From an uncultured Oscillospiraceae bacterium (GTDB taxonomy: Bacteria; Bacillota; Clostridia; Oscillospirales; Acutalibacteraceae), in assembly GCA_900553255.1 (NCBI GenBank), contig USCI01000006.1, positions 1 through 50,229 of the forward strand: DNA of 50,229 bases. The letters run 5' to 3'. Position numbers and translations under genes: made by a program. Under the pieces are notes generated by a model that saw only the letters and a list, made by a program, of their open reading frames with translations, had not been told where the DNA came from and ran no database searches. Positions 38,293 through 48,701 of this stretch are shown in pieces. Every line of letters begins with the position of its first letter. The stretch's first letter is position 1.

Positions 38293-39729
38293 TCAGGCCT
38301 TTTCCTCCTGCGCCTTGAGGGATTGCTCCAACTCCACAAGGATGGAGCTTTCCGGATGATAGAACTGATCGAGGGTAGCCTCATCCACACGGTCGAGTTC
38401 TTCGCGCGGCAGGGTGGACAGCAGCTTCCAGCCGAGATCCAGCGTCTGGTCGATGGTGCGGTTTTCGTTTTCACGCTGGTTGGTGTAGATCTGGTCGAAC
38501 AGGCGGCCGAACTGCAGCAGCTTTTTGTCGCCGGGGGACAACTCCTCCTCACCGATAACCGAGGCGAGCGAACGGGCATCCTGCACCCGCGCATAGCAGG
38601 CGAACAGCTGGTTGGAGACTGCGGCGTGGTCGGCGCGGGTGAAGCCCTCGCCGATGCCGTCCTTCATCAGACGCGACAGCGACGGCAGCACCGAAACCGG
38701 CGGATAAATGCCGCTGTTGTCGAGCGAGCGGTCGAGCACGATCTGCCCCTCGGTGATGTAACCGGTCAGGTCGGGTACTGGATGGGTGATGTCGTCGTTG
38801 GGCATGGTCAGGATCGGGATCTGGGTGACCGAGCCGGTACTGCCCTTGATCATGCCGGCGCGCTCGTACAGCGAGGCAAGGTCGGAATACAGGTAGCCCG
38901 GATAGCCCTTACGGCCGGGGATTTCGCCCTTGGAGGAGGAGAACTCCCGCAGCGCCTCCGCATAGGAGGTCATATCGGTCATGATGACCAGGATGTGCAT
39001 ATTCAGGTCGAACGCCAGATATTCCGCCGCAGTCAGCGCGCAGCGCGGCGTCAGCGTACGTTCGATGATCGGATCGTTGGAGAGATTGAGGAACATCGCC
39101 ACCCGGCCGAGCACGCCGCTTTCCTCAAAGCTGCGGCGGAAATAGTCAGCCACGTCGTTGGTCACGCCCATCGCGGCAAAAACGATGGCGAAATCCTGTC
39201 CTTTTCCGTCCTCGTCGGCGATACGCGCCTGCCGCACAATCTGCGCGGCCAGTTCGTTGTGATGCATGCCGGAACCGGAGAAAATCGGCAGCTTCTGGCC
39301 GCGGATAAGGGTCATCATGCAGTCGATCGAGGAAATGCCGGTGGCAATGTAGTTGCGGGGATACACCCGGGAAACCGGGTTGATCGGCGTGCCGTTGATG
39401 TTGCGGCGCACCACCGGGAACAGGTCGCCCAGCCCGTCGATCGGCCGTCCGGCGCCGTCAAAAATACGTCCGAGCAGTTCGGGGGACAGCGGCATTTCCA
39501 CCGGATGCCCCATAAGCCTCGTGCGGGTGTTGTCGAGCGAAATCCCGTTGGTGCCTTCAAACACCTGGATCACGACGCGGTCGCCGTCGATCTGGACGAT
39601 ACGGCCGTCCCGTTCGGTGCCGTTTTCGAGTCGAATGGTGACCGTCTCTTCATAGGAAGCATCCTTGATCCCCTCGAGGGCGATCAGGGAGCCGTTGATC
39701 TCCTTGACCCCGAGATATTCAATAATCAT
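38293..39729 (-). CDS. atpB: V/A-type ATPase subunit B (non-catalytic)
   Basis: A 478-residue P-loop-fold subunit that alternates with A in the hexameric head. It shows LIRGQKLPIFSGSGMHHNEL, where a degenerate sequence replaces the Walker A site as expected for B, then FAAMGVTNDVADYF, RAGMIKGSTGSVTQIPILTM and PNDDITHPVPDLTGYITEGQ. The ATG at 39729 (MIIEYLGVKEING) has AAGGCATGAAGG upstream; family length is about 460-480. A 7-bp stem CGCCCGC/GCGGGCG (39753-39759 with 39773-39779) lies in the 70-bp gap after subunit A. Confidence 0.97.
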   Translation of the reverse strand: MIIEYLGVKEINGSLIALEGIKDASYEETVTIRLENGTERDGRIVQIDGDRVVIQVFEGTNGISLDNTRTRLMGHPVEMPLSPELLGRIFDGAGRPIDGLGDLFPVVRRNINGTPINPVSRVYPRNYIATGISSIDCMMTLIRGQKLPIFSGSGMHHNELAAQIVRQARIADEDGKGQDFAIVFAAMGVTNDVADYFRRSFEESGVLGRVAMFLNLSNDPIIERTLTPRCALTAAEYLAFDLNMHILVIMTDMTSYAEALREFSSSKGEIPGRKGYPGYLYSDLASLYERAGMIKGSTGSVTQIPILTMPNDDITHPVPDLTGYITEGQIVLDRSLDNSGIYPPVSVLPSLSRLMKDGIGEGFTRADHAAVSNQLFACYARVQDARSLASVIGEEELSPGDKKLLQFGRLFDQIYTNQRENENRTIDQTLDLGWKLLSTLPREELDRVDEATLDQFYHPESSILVELEQSLKAQEEKA

Positions 39730-39799
39730 AAGCCTTCATGCCTTTCTGGGTTCGCCCGCATGCCGCAGGGGCGCGGGCGGAGTACAAACACGCGGCGGA

Positions 39800-41548
<1,749 letters not shown>

Positions 41549-41612
41549 CGTGTGTCACGCCTTTCTGTGCCTGCGGATTTCCCGCGCTTAACTTCGTCTG
41601 TGCCGCCCCGGA

Positions 41613-41641
41613 GGAAACGCCGCCGCATGGCAGCCGTTTCC
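41613..41641 (-). other. Intercistronic hairpin between subunits E and A
   Basis: GGAAAC-GCCGCC (41613-41624) pairs with GGCAGC-C-GTTTCC (41629-41641) around a GCAT loop: 12 pairs with one bulged base. No T tract. Position ahead of the A-subunit ribosome site suggests an mRNA processing or stability element. Confidence 0.5.
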
Positions 41642-41653
41642 CGGAGCCGCGGC

Positions 41654-42253
41654 TTACTCCACCGTCAGCCCGGATTCGCGGGTAAACCAGTCGCGCTGCA
41701 GCTCGAGCTTGGAGTCGAGCGTATCGTCGATGAGCAGCCCGGCGTTCTGGTTGACGGCGCGTACGCCGCCGATGCGGATATCGTCCGCAGCCGCCAGTGA
41801 ACTGCCCGCCGGGCAGACGTCCCGCAGGGCAGCGGCATGCTTTTCCATATCGGCCGCAGAGAGGTAGAATACCGTCCCGTCCGCGGGCAGCCGTTCGGCC
41901 GTTTCAGCCACCGAGCGCCGCAGCACGCCGGGATATTCCGCCGAAGCGGTGTATTCCCTGAGCCGCTCAGCCGCATCGCGGAACACCGAAGCCATCATTT
42001 CGCTGCGCCGGCCGATCAGCTTCTGCCGTGCGGCAAGCTCCCGGCGGGACATTTCCCGGCTCATCTCGTTATGCAGCTCCGCCTGCTCGCGATGGATCAG
42101 TTGATATACGTCGGCGAGCACCTTGCGCTCCGCTTCCTTGAGCCGCTCGGCCTTGAAATCTTCCACCTCCTGGTGGATTTTCCGGCTCTGCTCCTCCGCA
42201 TAGGAGGTGATGGCCTGCACAAATTTGCTGATTTTCTCGTCGCTGTTCGCCAT
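41654..42253 (-). CDS. atpE: V/A-type ATPase subunit E (peripheral stalk)
   Basis: A 199-residue protein. The N-terminal half (about 1-100) is a long charged helix (EEQSRKIHQEVEDFKAERLK and EAERKVLADVYQLIHREQAE), and the C-terminal half is a compact alpha/beta domain ending VNQNAGLLIDDTLDSKLELQ. This is the standard E-subunit plan; E pairs with the H/G-type helix to make the stator. The ATG at 42253 has AAAGGTA upstream. It comes after subunit F rather than after K as in Thermus or Enterococcus, a gene-order variant. Confidence 0.93.
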   Translation of the reverse strand: MANSDEKISKFVQAITSYAEEQSRKIHQEVEDFKAERLKEAERKVLADVYQLIHREQAELHNEMSREMSRRELAARQKLIGRRSEMMASVFRDAAERLREYTASAEYPGVLRRSVAETAERLPADGTVFYLSAADMEKHAAALRDVCPAGSSLAAADDIRIGGVRAVNQNAGLLIDDTLDSKLELQRDWFTRESGLTVE

Positions 42254-42319
42254 AATGTTACCGTACCTTTCTGCGCACGAACCACGCTGTAAAAAGGAAT
42301 AGGGGAAAAACCGGCCCGG

Positions 42320-42628
42320 TTAGATTTTGATGCCGATGGCCTCGCGGACATACCGCGTGATGGAATCCTTCGCCCGTCCGTTGCCGTGGCGGTCGGGGAT
42401 TTCCACAATCAGCGGCCGGGAGCGGTTGAGCTTGAGATCGTCCACGAGATCCCGGCACAGCCGGACGAGATGCTCGGTCATCAGAATGACGGCGATATCG
42501 TCCTGCTCCATCGCGTCGGACAGCGCCTTATGCACCTCGTCCGCCTCGTGCACCACAACGCCCTCGATCCCCGCCAGCCGCATGCCGACCTGGGTATCGA
42601 CGTTGTCGCTGATGACATAAAAACGCAT
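42320..42628 (-). CDS. atpF: V/A-type ATPase subunit F (central stalk)
   Basis: A 102-residue Rossmann-like protein that binds subunit D in the rotor. It begins MRFYVISDNVDTQVGMRLAG, followed by IEGVVVHEADEV, DDIAVILMTEHL and SRPLIVEIPDRHGNGRAKDS, the usual F-subunit sequence. The ATG at 42628 follows GAAGGTGAGG. Thirty-seven bp after the K-subunit gene. In the Enterococcus ntp naming this is NtpG. Confidence 0.95.
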   Translation of the reverse strand: MRFYVISDNVDTQVGMRLAGIEGVVVHEADEVHKALSDAMEQDDIAVILMTEHLVRLCRDLVDDLKLNRSRPLIVEIPDRHGNGRAKDSITRYVREAIGIKI

Positions 42629-42665
42629 ATCCTCACCTTCTTAGCCTTATCCGCCGGGCGGTAAA

Positions 42666-43121
42666 TCAGAACAGCAGGATCATCAGGGACACCAGCAGGC
42701 CGTACAGGCCGAAGCCTTCGCCGAGTGCCACGAAGATGATGGATTTACCGAAGTTTTTCGGATCTTCCGCCGTCGCACCGATGGCCGCGGACGAGCCGGA
42801 GGCCACCGCGATGCCGCCACCGATGCCGGCAAGGCCGACAGCCAGCGCCGCACCGATATACTTCAGGCCGCTGTCCGCCGCGGGAGCCGCCGTGTCACCG
42901 TCGGTTTCGGTCTGCGCAGTAGCGGCGGGAGCTGCCGTGTCGTTCTCAGCAGCCGCGCCGAACATCGGCAGCGACAGGCTGACCGCCAGGATGGCAATCA
43001 GGCTGAGGAAGTGCAGGCTCAGCGCCTTTTTCGGCGCCATGCCGCGTTTGACCAAAACAATCGAAATCGCCACCGAGACGAGAAGCAGGGTTACCGGTAC
43101 CAGAAAATACAGAGCGTTCAT
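42666..43121 (-). CDS. atpK: V/A-type ATPase subunit K (rotor ring), with extra N-terminal hairpin
   Basis: A 151-residue membrane protein. Residues 86-110 and 125-150 form one c-type hairpin: GLKYIGAALAVGLAGIGGGI and FVALGEGFGLYGLLVSLMIL, with the ion-binding Glu135. Ahead of it lie two further membrane helices (about 3-24 and 37-56) without an ion-binding carboxylate and an Ala/Thr/Asp-rich linker (57-85). This is shorter than the usual double-hairpin K of about 156-160 residues and keeps only one standard hairpin. TTG at 43130 touches AGGAGG, so the ATG at 43121 with nine-nt spacing is the start. Whether H+ or Na+ is moved cannot be read safely. Confidence 0.9.
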   Translation of the reverse strand: MNALYFLVPVTLLLVSVAISIVLVKRGMAPKKALSLHFLSLIAILAVSLSLPMFGAAAENDTAAPAATAQTETDGDTAAPAADSGLKYIGAALAVGLAGIGGGIAVASGSSAAIGATAEDPKNFGKSIIFVALGEGFGLYGLLVSLMILLF

Positions 43122-43183
43122 AATCGTCAACCTCCTGAAATGTCAGACGTTTCTATGTTGGGCCGGCCACAGAGCCGGCAGCC

Positions 43184-45124
43184 TTACGAATTTTCTTCGG
43201 ATTTGAGCGAAAGCGGGTGGAAGGGCTTGCCGTCGCCGATATAATACCGGCTGAACATCTCGTAGTATTCGAGACGCATCACCTGGATGACCACCAGCAC
43301 CGCCTCCATGCCCATGACCAGCGCGTTGCCGATGATGGCGGCGATGGTGAAGCCGACGGTGTGGAACATGCCGCCGATGGCGAATACCGCCATCATCATG
43401 CCGGCATGAACCAGCACGAAGGCGGCCACCCGCAGGAAGGACATGGTGTTGGACAGATAGCTGAGCATGAATTCAAATACTTCAAAGAAATTCTGGATGA
43501 TGAATTCGCCCCATTTTTTCGGCTTCCAGTCGGGATCGCGCGCCACCAGCCGGCCAAGTATTTCGCGGAAGAACATCAGCAGGACCGGCAGCACGATCAG
43601 GCACAGCACATACGGCAGATTCAGCAGCGGGATACCCAGCCCGATCTGGCAGGCTGCGCCGATGATCAGCGACAGGTAAAACACCAGCCCGGCCACACCG
43701 TTGGCGCCGAACAGACCGTTTTCATAGTCTTTCTGCTTGAGGCAGGTGCGAATATTCATCAGCATGGACACCGCGATCAGCAGCACGCCGATGCCCACCG
43801 AAGCAAGCAGGATCATCACGGTGGTGCCGGATTCCATCACCTCAATGGGTTTTTCCTCCAGGCCGAACAGCGCCTTGTACAGCGGGTCGAGCACATGCTC
43901 GAAGCCGAAAACCGAGCCGAAGGCGGTGCCGAACACGGCGGAGGAGATGCCGCAGGGAACCAGTACGCGGCCGATGGCCATTTTCCCGAATTTCCACATC
44001 AGCCAGCCGATCAGCGCGAGTACCAGACCCTGGCCGAGGTCGGCAAACATGATGCCGAACAGCACGGTGTAGGTGACGGCGATGAAGGCGGTGGGATCGT
44101 TTTCGGTGTACCGCGGCAGGCCGTACATATTGACGAAGAACTCAAACGGCCGGAACAGCCAGGCGTTGTGCAGCTTGACCGGCGGCGTATGGTGCGCGTC
44201 CTCGTCCGGGCGCTCGAAGGAGAATTCGATGCCGTCCACCGCTTCCAGCGCGGTGCGGAAGGCTTTTTCCTCCCGGCGCGGGATCCAGCCGGCCAGAATG
44301 AATTTGTCGTTGTACTGCGCGGCGTACCGGCGCACCCCGAAGTAGTACGCCCGTCCCTTGAGCAGGGAATAAACCTGGCAGCAGGCAGGCGCCTCCTTTT
44401 CCCAGATGGCGTCGAGCTGTGCCTGGATTTCCTCGAGCCTGCGGCCGTTTTCCTCCCGTTCCGCCTTGAGATGTTCAACAATTTCCTCCGGCGTCCCGAT
44501 GGCGGCAGGCACCCGCATGCGTTCAAAATACAGGCTGGAGAAGATGCGGTCTACGTCGTCGGCAAAATCCAGCGGGGAGAAATACACCCCCCAGTAGTAT
44601 TCGGTATCGCTGGTGCCGGGGAAAAACAGGACGTAAGGATTTTCGTTGTAGTATTGCAGCTTGTCAAAGCTTTCCTTGGGCAGCCGGCCGAAGCGCACCT
44701 TGATGGTCTGGCAGGCGAGGATGCTTTCCAGATCGATGCCCAGGCCGATGAAATGCTCGAACTGCTCGATGTCCTTGTTTTCGGATTCCCGTTTGGCGGA
44801 AAGCTCGCTGCGTTCCTTGGACAGCCCGGATACCTTGCGGGAAAACTCCTCCACATACGCGAACAGCTGCTCATCGGTGAGATCGGGCAGCGCATCGGTC
44901 AGGTGCAGCTTCCCGCCGGCGCGGGAAACGGCCGCTTCGAGCTGTCCGAGCGGGTTGGTGTACGGGTTTTCCTCCTGCACGGCGGAAAACCCGGTGGTGT
45001 CGGAGAAAAAGGTCATGGCGTCGTCCGGCTGGAAAACGCCGCTGTCCCCGCATACCTGCACGACGCGGTTCAGACAGTCCATATGGCCGATGATGCTGAC
45101 CAGCTTCATCTTGGCAACAGCCAA
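43184..45124 (-). CDS. atpI: V/A-type ATPase subunit I (membrane stator)
   Basis: A 646-residue protein. The N-terminal half (about 1-330) is cytoplasmic with coiled coils and holds the peripheral stalks. The C-terminal half (about 340-635) has seven to eight membrane helices, including FIAVTYTVLFGIMFADLGQG, WGEFIIQNFFEVFEFMLSYL, SNTMSFLRVAAFVLVHAGMM, and the helix with the critical Arg facing the rotor. The start is TTG at 45124 with a perfect AAGGAGG eight nt upstream; the downstream ATG (codon 6) lacks one. A 6-bp stem GCGGGG/CCCCGC (45143-45159) lies in the gap after subunit C. Confidence 0.95.
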   Translation of the reverse strand: MAVAKMKLVSIIGHMDCLNRVVQVCGDSGVFQPDDAMTFFSDTTGFSAVQEENPYTNPLGQLEAAVSRAGGKLHLTDALPDLTDEQLFAYVEEFSRKVSGLSKERSELSAKRESENKDIEQFEHFIGLGIDLESILACQTIKVRFGRLPKESFDKLQYYNENPYVLFFPGTSDTEYYWGVYFSPLDFADDVDRIFSSLYFERMRVPAAIGTPEEIVEHLKAEREENGRRLEEIQAQLDAIWEKEAPACCQVYSLLKGRAYYFGVRRYAAQYNDKFILAGWIPRREEKAFRTALEAVDGIEFSFERPDEDAHHTPPVKLHNAWLFRPFEFFVNMYGLPRYTENDPTAFIAVTYTVLFGIMFADLGQGLVLALIGWLMWKFGKMAIGRVLVPCGISSAVFGTAFGSVFGFEHVLDPLYKALFGLEEKPIEVMESGTTVMILLASVGIGVLLIAVSMLMNIRTCLKQKDYENGLFGANGVAGLVFYLSLIIGAACQIGLGIPLLNLPYVLCLIVLPVLLMFFREILGRLVARDPDWKPKKWGEFIIQNFFEVFEFMLSYLSNTMSFLRVAAFVLVHAGMMMAVFAIGGMFHTVGFTIAAIIGNALVMGMEAVLVVIQVMRLEYYEMFSRYYIGDGKPFHPLSLKSEENS

Positions 45125-45186
45125 TGGAATCGCCTCCTTACGGCGGGGCTTGTCCCCGCATGATTACAATGGCGGATAACCGCTGC

Positions 45187-46239
45187 TTATAGCATAACCA
45201 ACATCGGCCGGATCTGTTCGGCAGTCATGCCGTAACGCACCCCTTCGATGATGTTGATGATATCGTCCACCTCGATGTCGGTGAGGACCACATAGGAGAG
45301 CATCACCACCATCGGGCTGGAGGAAAAGTGGATGTGATGCCGCGCCGTAAAGAAGGAGGCGCGGTCGTCGAGATCGTGGATGAACCGGCGCTGCTCGTCC
45401 GGGATTTTACGACCGGCGGGGGTGGTGAAGAACAGCCGCACCACCTCATCGGGGGAATCCGCTGCGATCATTGCCTCCTGCACGCGCCGGGAGATGGTAC
45501 CGCCGGAGGGCAGCAGCTGGGCGCGTATGGCGTCGGGTGAGGCGTGGAAAAACTGCTTGAGCCGCAGGATGCGGGTGACGTTCTGGGCATCCACCATCGC
45601 CCCGCACAGATCGGTCAGCTGCTGCCGCTCCTTGCCGCGGGTGCGGGCGACCACCGCCTGCAGCGTTTCGATTAAGTGGCGGTACAGCGCCGTTTCGATG
45701 GCGGTGATGGGGATGCACAGCGAGCCGTCTTCTCCCGTTTCCGGGGAAAACCGCGCCAGAATCGCGCGGTACGGGGTGCCGTCGAGCACCCCGAGCAGCT
45801 GTTCGTAGGTTTTGACCTTGCTCATGCCGATCAGGTCGAGCTGGGTGTGTGAAGAGAAGAACGGCGGCATCGAAAAGAAAAATTCCTCCGGCCGTCCGGC
45901 ACTCAGCAGCCGCAGACACTGCACGATCTCATCGATCTCGCCGCGCTCGAGCAGGTAATCGGACAGATGCGAACCGACCGTCATATCGTAGCGGCTCAGC
46001 GACGCGTAGTCGCTGAACAGCTTGCGGCGCAGCAGCGTTTCCAGATACCCGCGGTGGATGGTCGCCTCGTTGATCTCCCGCAGTGCGGTGGCGTAGGAGG
46101 TACGGGTTTTGAGATACGCGGCGATTTCGCTGACGCTGTGGCAGGCCAGCAGATCCTTGTAGTTTTGCGGCTTCAGGCAGTGCCCGTACATGGCGAGCGC
46201 CTTGGCCAGGATGACATTGGAAGAAAAGGAAACCGGCAA
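45187..46239 (-). CDS. atpC: V/A-type ATPase subunit C (d-type socket)
   Basis: A 350-residue all-helical protein that seats the central stalk on the membrane ring. It starts NVILAKALAMYGHCLKPQNY then KDLLACHSVSEIAAYLKTRT, and contains RRKLFSDYASLSRYD, DAQNVTRILRLKQFF and the C-terminal VVLTDIEVDDIINIIEGVRY, all typical of subunit C/AtpC. The start is TTG at 46239 with AGGTGAG seven nt upstream. It is placed second in the operon, before I, instead of between E and F as in Enterococcus. Three pseudo-symmetric helical domains can be made out. Confidence 0.93.
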   Translation of the reverse strand: MPVSFSSNVILAKALAMYGHCLKPQNYKDLLACHSVSEIAAYLKTRTSYATALREINEATIHRGYLETLLRRKLFSDYASLSRYDMTVGSHLSDYLLERGEIDEIVQCLRLLSAGRPEEFFFSMPPFFSSHTQLDLIGMSKVKTYEQLLGVLDGTPYRAILARFSPETGEDGSLCIPITAIETALYRHLIETLQAVVARTRGKERQQLTDLCGAMVDAQNVTRILRLKQFFHASPDAIRAQLLPSGGTISRRVQEAMIAADSPDEVVRLFFTTPAGRKIPDEQRRFIHDLDDRASFFTARHHIHFSSSPMVVMLSYVVLTDIEVDDIINIIEGVRYGMTAEQIRPMLVML

Positions 46240-46285
46240 AGCGGCTCACCTGCCTTTCATTCTGGGAATTGTGTGAGACCGGCGG

Positions 46286-46597
46286 TCAGGCGTCGAGGAC
46301 GTTGCGGACAATGGTGTCCACCCATTCGTCCCGGTGCTCGCGGTAGATGCCTTCCAGCCGCTCGGTCTGGCGGGTATATTCCGCCTCGCGTGCCTCCCAG
46401 GCCTTTTCCGCCGCAGCACGTTCGGTGTCGCTGTTGAGCTGGATGCGCCGCCTCGCGCGCTCAAGGTAGTCTGCGCGCAGCTGGGCTGCCTTTTCGGCGA
46501 TCTCCTTTTCCGAGTCCAGCTTTTCCCGCTGGGCGGCCTCGGTGATCTGCCGCGCCTTCTGATCCATTTCCACGATGCGCTTGATCATATTTTCCAT
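46286..46597 (-). CDS. atpH: V/A-type ATPase subunit H/G-like peripheral stalk helix
   Basis: A 103-residue protein made almost wholly of one long charged helix: MIKRIVEMDQKARQITEAAQ, then REKLDSEKEIAEKAAQLRAD and RIQLNSDTERAAAEKAWEAR. It is the first gene of the operon and of the right size for the subunit that forms a coiled coil with E. Sequence identity in this family is low, so the call leans on context. Of several in-frame ATGs the one at 46597 best fits the GGTGGGAATAAGG site; 46588 is possible. Confidence 0.85.
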   Translation of the reverse strand: MENMIKRIVEMDQKARQITEAAQREKLDSEKEIAEKAAQLRADYLERARRRIQLNSDTERAAAEKAWEAREAEYTRQTERLEGIYREHRDEWVDTIVRNVLDA

Positions 46598-46647
46598 CGG
46601 CCTTATTCCCACCTTTCCCGGACGGACGTCCATAGGCTAAAGACAAT

Positions 46648-46681
46648 GTGGAGAGAACCGCTTCACCGCCGTTCTCCCCAC
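46648..46681 (-). other. Leader hairpin of the V/A-ATPase operon
   Basis: An 11-bp stem (46648-46658 with 46671-46681, one wobble) with a 12-nt loop in the approximately 100-nt leader between promoter and first gene. No T tract follows on the minus strand. Confidence 0.5.
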
Positions 46682-46699
46682 ACCCCTGTTTCCGTCCCT

Positions 46700-46728
46700 A
46701 GTATATACCTGTCTTTCGACAATTACAA
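46700..46728 (-). promoter_or_regulatory. Promoter of the V/A-ATPase operon
   Basis: Minus strand TTGTAA (46728-46723), 17 nt, TATACT (46705-46700). Four and five of six matches. It lies between the UPF0210 stop and the first ATPase gene, where no clear terminator is seen, so some read-through is possible. Confidence 0.65.
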
Positions 46729-46773
46729 GTAAGGAAATGATAAAATTTTCACGAGCTTTCGGATGACTTCTTG

Positions 46774-48132
46774 TTAGTTTTTCAGGCTCTGCATCGGCGC
46801 CGGAATCCGTCCGCCGCGGCGGATAAACCGCGCGGGCGACCAGGTGTTGAGCGGCATTACCGGCCCGCCGCCGAGCAATCCGCCGAAGGACAGCTCCTCG
46901 CCGACCCCTTTGCCGATGGCGGGAATTACCCGCACAGCGGTGGTTTTGGAATTGACCATACCGATCGCCGCCTGATCGGCGATGATGGCGGCAATCACCT
47001 CTGCGGGCGTGTCGCCGGGGATGTTGATCATGTCCAGTCCCACCGAACACACCGCGGTCATCGCCTCGAGCTTTTCGATCCGCAGGCAGCCGCAACGCGC
47101 CGCGTCGATCATGCCGGCGTCCTCGGTGACGGGGATAAACGCACCGGACAGGCCGCCGACGTGGGAGGAGGCCATGACGCCGCCCTTCTTCACCGCATCG
47201 TTGAGCAGCGCGAGCGCCGCCGTGGTACCGTGTGCGCCGCAGCATTCCAGACCCATTTCCTCCAGGATGTGGGCCACCGAATCGCCTACTGCGGGTGTGG
47301 GGGCGAGCGAAAGATCGACGATGCCGAACGGCACGCCCAGCCGCTTGGAGGCTTCAAACGCGACCAGCTGGCCCATGCGGGTGATTTTAAAGGCAGTTTT
47401 CTTGATAATGTCGGCCACCGCAGTCAGATCGCAGTCGCCGGCCTTGGCCAGTGCCGCACGCACCACGCCCGGGCCGGAAACGCCGACGTTGATCACGCTG
47501 TCGGGTTCTCCGGCGCCGTGGAAGGCGCCCGCCATAAACGGGTTGTCTTCCGGCGCGTTGCAGAACACCACCAGCTTCGCGCAGCCGATGCAGTCCCGGT
47601 CGGCGGTGCGCTCGGCGGTGCGGCGCACCACCTCGCCCATCAGCCCGACCGCGTCCATGTTGATGCCGGTCTTAGTGGAGGCAATGTTGACCGAAGAGCA
47701 CACGTGCTCGGTGACGGCCAGCGCCTCGGGGATGCTTTCGATCAGCTCGCGGTCGCCGGGGGAGAAGCCCTTCTGCACCAGCGCGGAATACCCGCCGATG
47801 AAGTTGACCCCGCAGGTCTGGGCCGCCTTTTCGAGGGTGACGGCCAGCTTGACCGGATCCCGCTTGTCGCAGGCAGCGGCAATCATCGCAATCGGGGTGA
47901 CCGCGATGCGCTTGTTGATGATGGGCACGCCGAATTCCTTTTCGATCTGTTCGCCCGTTTTCACCAGATCCTTGGCATAGCGGGCGATCTTGTCGTATAC
48001 CCGCGTGCAGGCGCGGTCGATATCGCTGTCGCAGCAGTCGAGCAGCGATATGCCCATCGTGATGGTGCGGACGTCCAGGTTTTCATCCTGGATCATGGTG
48101 ATGGTCTCTAAAATATCACCGGCGTTAATCAT
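46774..48132 (-). CDS. UPF0210 (PFL family) protein
   Basis: A 452-residue soluble protein, the exact size of the UPF0210/DUF711 family. It begins INAGDILETITMIQDENLDVRTITMGISLLDC (shown here in part: residues 2-33) and contains RIAVTPIAMIAAACD, VNFIGGYSALVQKGF, VNIASTKTGINMDAVGLMG, NVGVSGPGVVRAAL and SSHVGGLSGAFIPVTEDAGM. The fold is related to pyruvate formate-lyase but lacks the glycyl-radical segment; the reaction is unknown. The ATG at 48132 gives the family start. It follows an ACT-domain gene by 71 bp, a very widely conserved pair, which suggests an amino-acid-controlled enzyme. Confidence 0.93.
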   Translation of the reverse strand: MINAGDILETITMIQDENLDVRTITMGISLLDCCDSDIDRACTRVYDKIARYAKDLVKTGEQIEKEFGVPIINKRIAVTPIAMIAAACDKRDPVKLAVTLEKAAQTCGVNFIGGYSALVQKGFSPGDRELIESIPEALAVTEHVCSSVNIASTKTGINMDAVGLMGEVVRRTAERTADRDCIGCAKLVVFCNAPEDNPFMAGAFHGAGEPDSVINVGVSGPGVVRAALAKAGDCDLTAVADIIKKTAFKITRMGQLVAFEASKRLGVPFGIVDLSLAPTPAVGDSVAHILEEMGLECCGAHGTTAALALLNDAVKKGGVMASSHVGGLSGAFIPVTEDAGMIDAARCGCLRIEKLEAMTAVCSVGLDMINIPGDTPAEVIAAIIADQAAIGMVNSKTTAVRVIPAIGKGVGEELSFGGLLGGGPVMPLNTWSPARFIRRGGRIPAPMQSLKN

Positions 48133-48203
48133 ACAGCAGTTCAGGCCTTTCTGGCTCCGCCGCACGGGACGGATTACCGGATAATAGGAACGTCAGTGGA
48201 ACA

Positions 48204-48473
48204 TTATACGTGATGCATGGTATTAAAAATGTCCTCGTGCATCGCATGGATGGAAAGTCCCATTTCCTCCCCGATGCCCTTGAGACGGTCGGAGAAATCC
48301 GTAAAGGGGATGTCGCTCTGGGAGATGTCCACCATCATGATCATTGCGAACATGTCCTGCAGAATCGACTGGGTCACCTCGAGGACGTTGATCCGGTGGG
48401 CGGCGCACTCGCTCGAAACCCGCGCCAGAATGCCGACTGTATCCTTACCGATAACCGTGATAACCGCGCGCAT
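48204..48473 (-). CDS. ACT-domain protein, UPF0237 family
   Basis: An 89-residue protein that is a single ACT domain: AVITVIGKDTVGILARVSSE, then CAAHRINVLEVTQSILQDMF and AMIMMVDISQSDIPF. ACT domains bind amino acids or similar small molecules. The ATG at 48473 has GGAAAGGATGA upstream and gives exactly the UPF0237 length; a longer in-frame start would include the promoter. It is the first gene of a two-gene operon with UPF0210, presumably its regulatory partner. Ligand unknown. Confidence 0.93.
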   Translation of the reverse strand: MRAVITVIGKDTVGILARVSSECAAHRINVLEVTQSILQDMFAMIMMVDISQSDIPFTDFSDRLKGIGEEMGLSIHAMHEDIFNTMHHV

Positions 48474-48519
48474 GGCCAAGTCATCCTTTCCTAAATCACC
48501 GTGTTTTACACATTTTTTC

Positions 48520-48548
48520 ATTATACCATACTTTTCGCGTGCTGTCAT
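48520..48548 (-). promoter_or_regulatory. Promoter of the ACT/UPF0210 operon
   Basis: Minus strand ATGACA (48548-48543), 17 nt, TGG-TATAAT (hexamer 48525-48520). Five of six and six of six matches plus an extended -10. Confidence 0.82.
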
Positions 48549-48645
48549 TGAGGAAAGTGGAAGAAAATATGCGTCCCGGCAGGCAAAAAATCTTTCATTG
48601 TTACGGGGAAGAAAGGTGAAAACCGTATGGTGCCGCGGGAGAAAC

Positions 48646-48656
48646 TGTGGTATACT
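48646..48656 (+). promoter_or_regulatory. Extended -10 of the hisJ-like gene
   Basis: TGTGG-TATACT (hexamer 48651-48656), identical over 11 bases to the carD -10 region. No recognisable -35 at 16-18 nt. Confidence 0.5.
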
Positions 48657-48701
48657 GCCAATAGATGCTATTTTTCAGAAAGGGAACGGGAGAGATACAG
48701 C

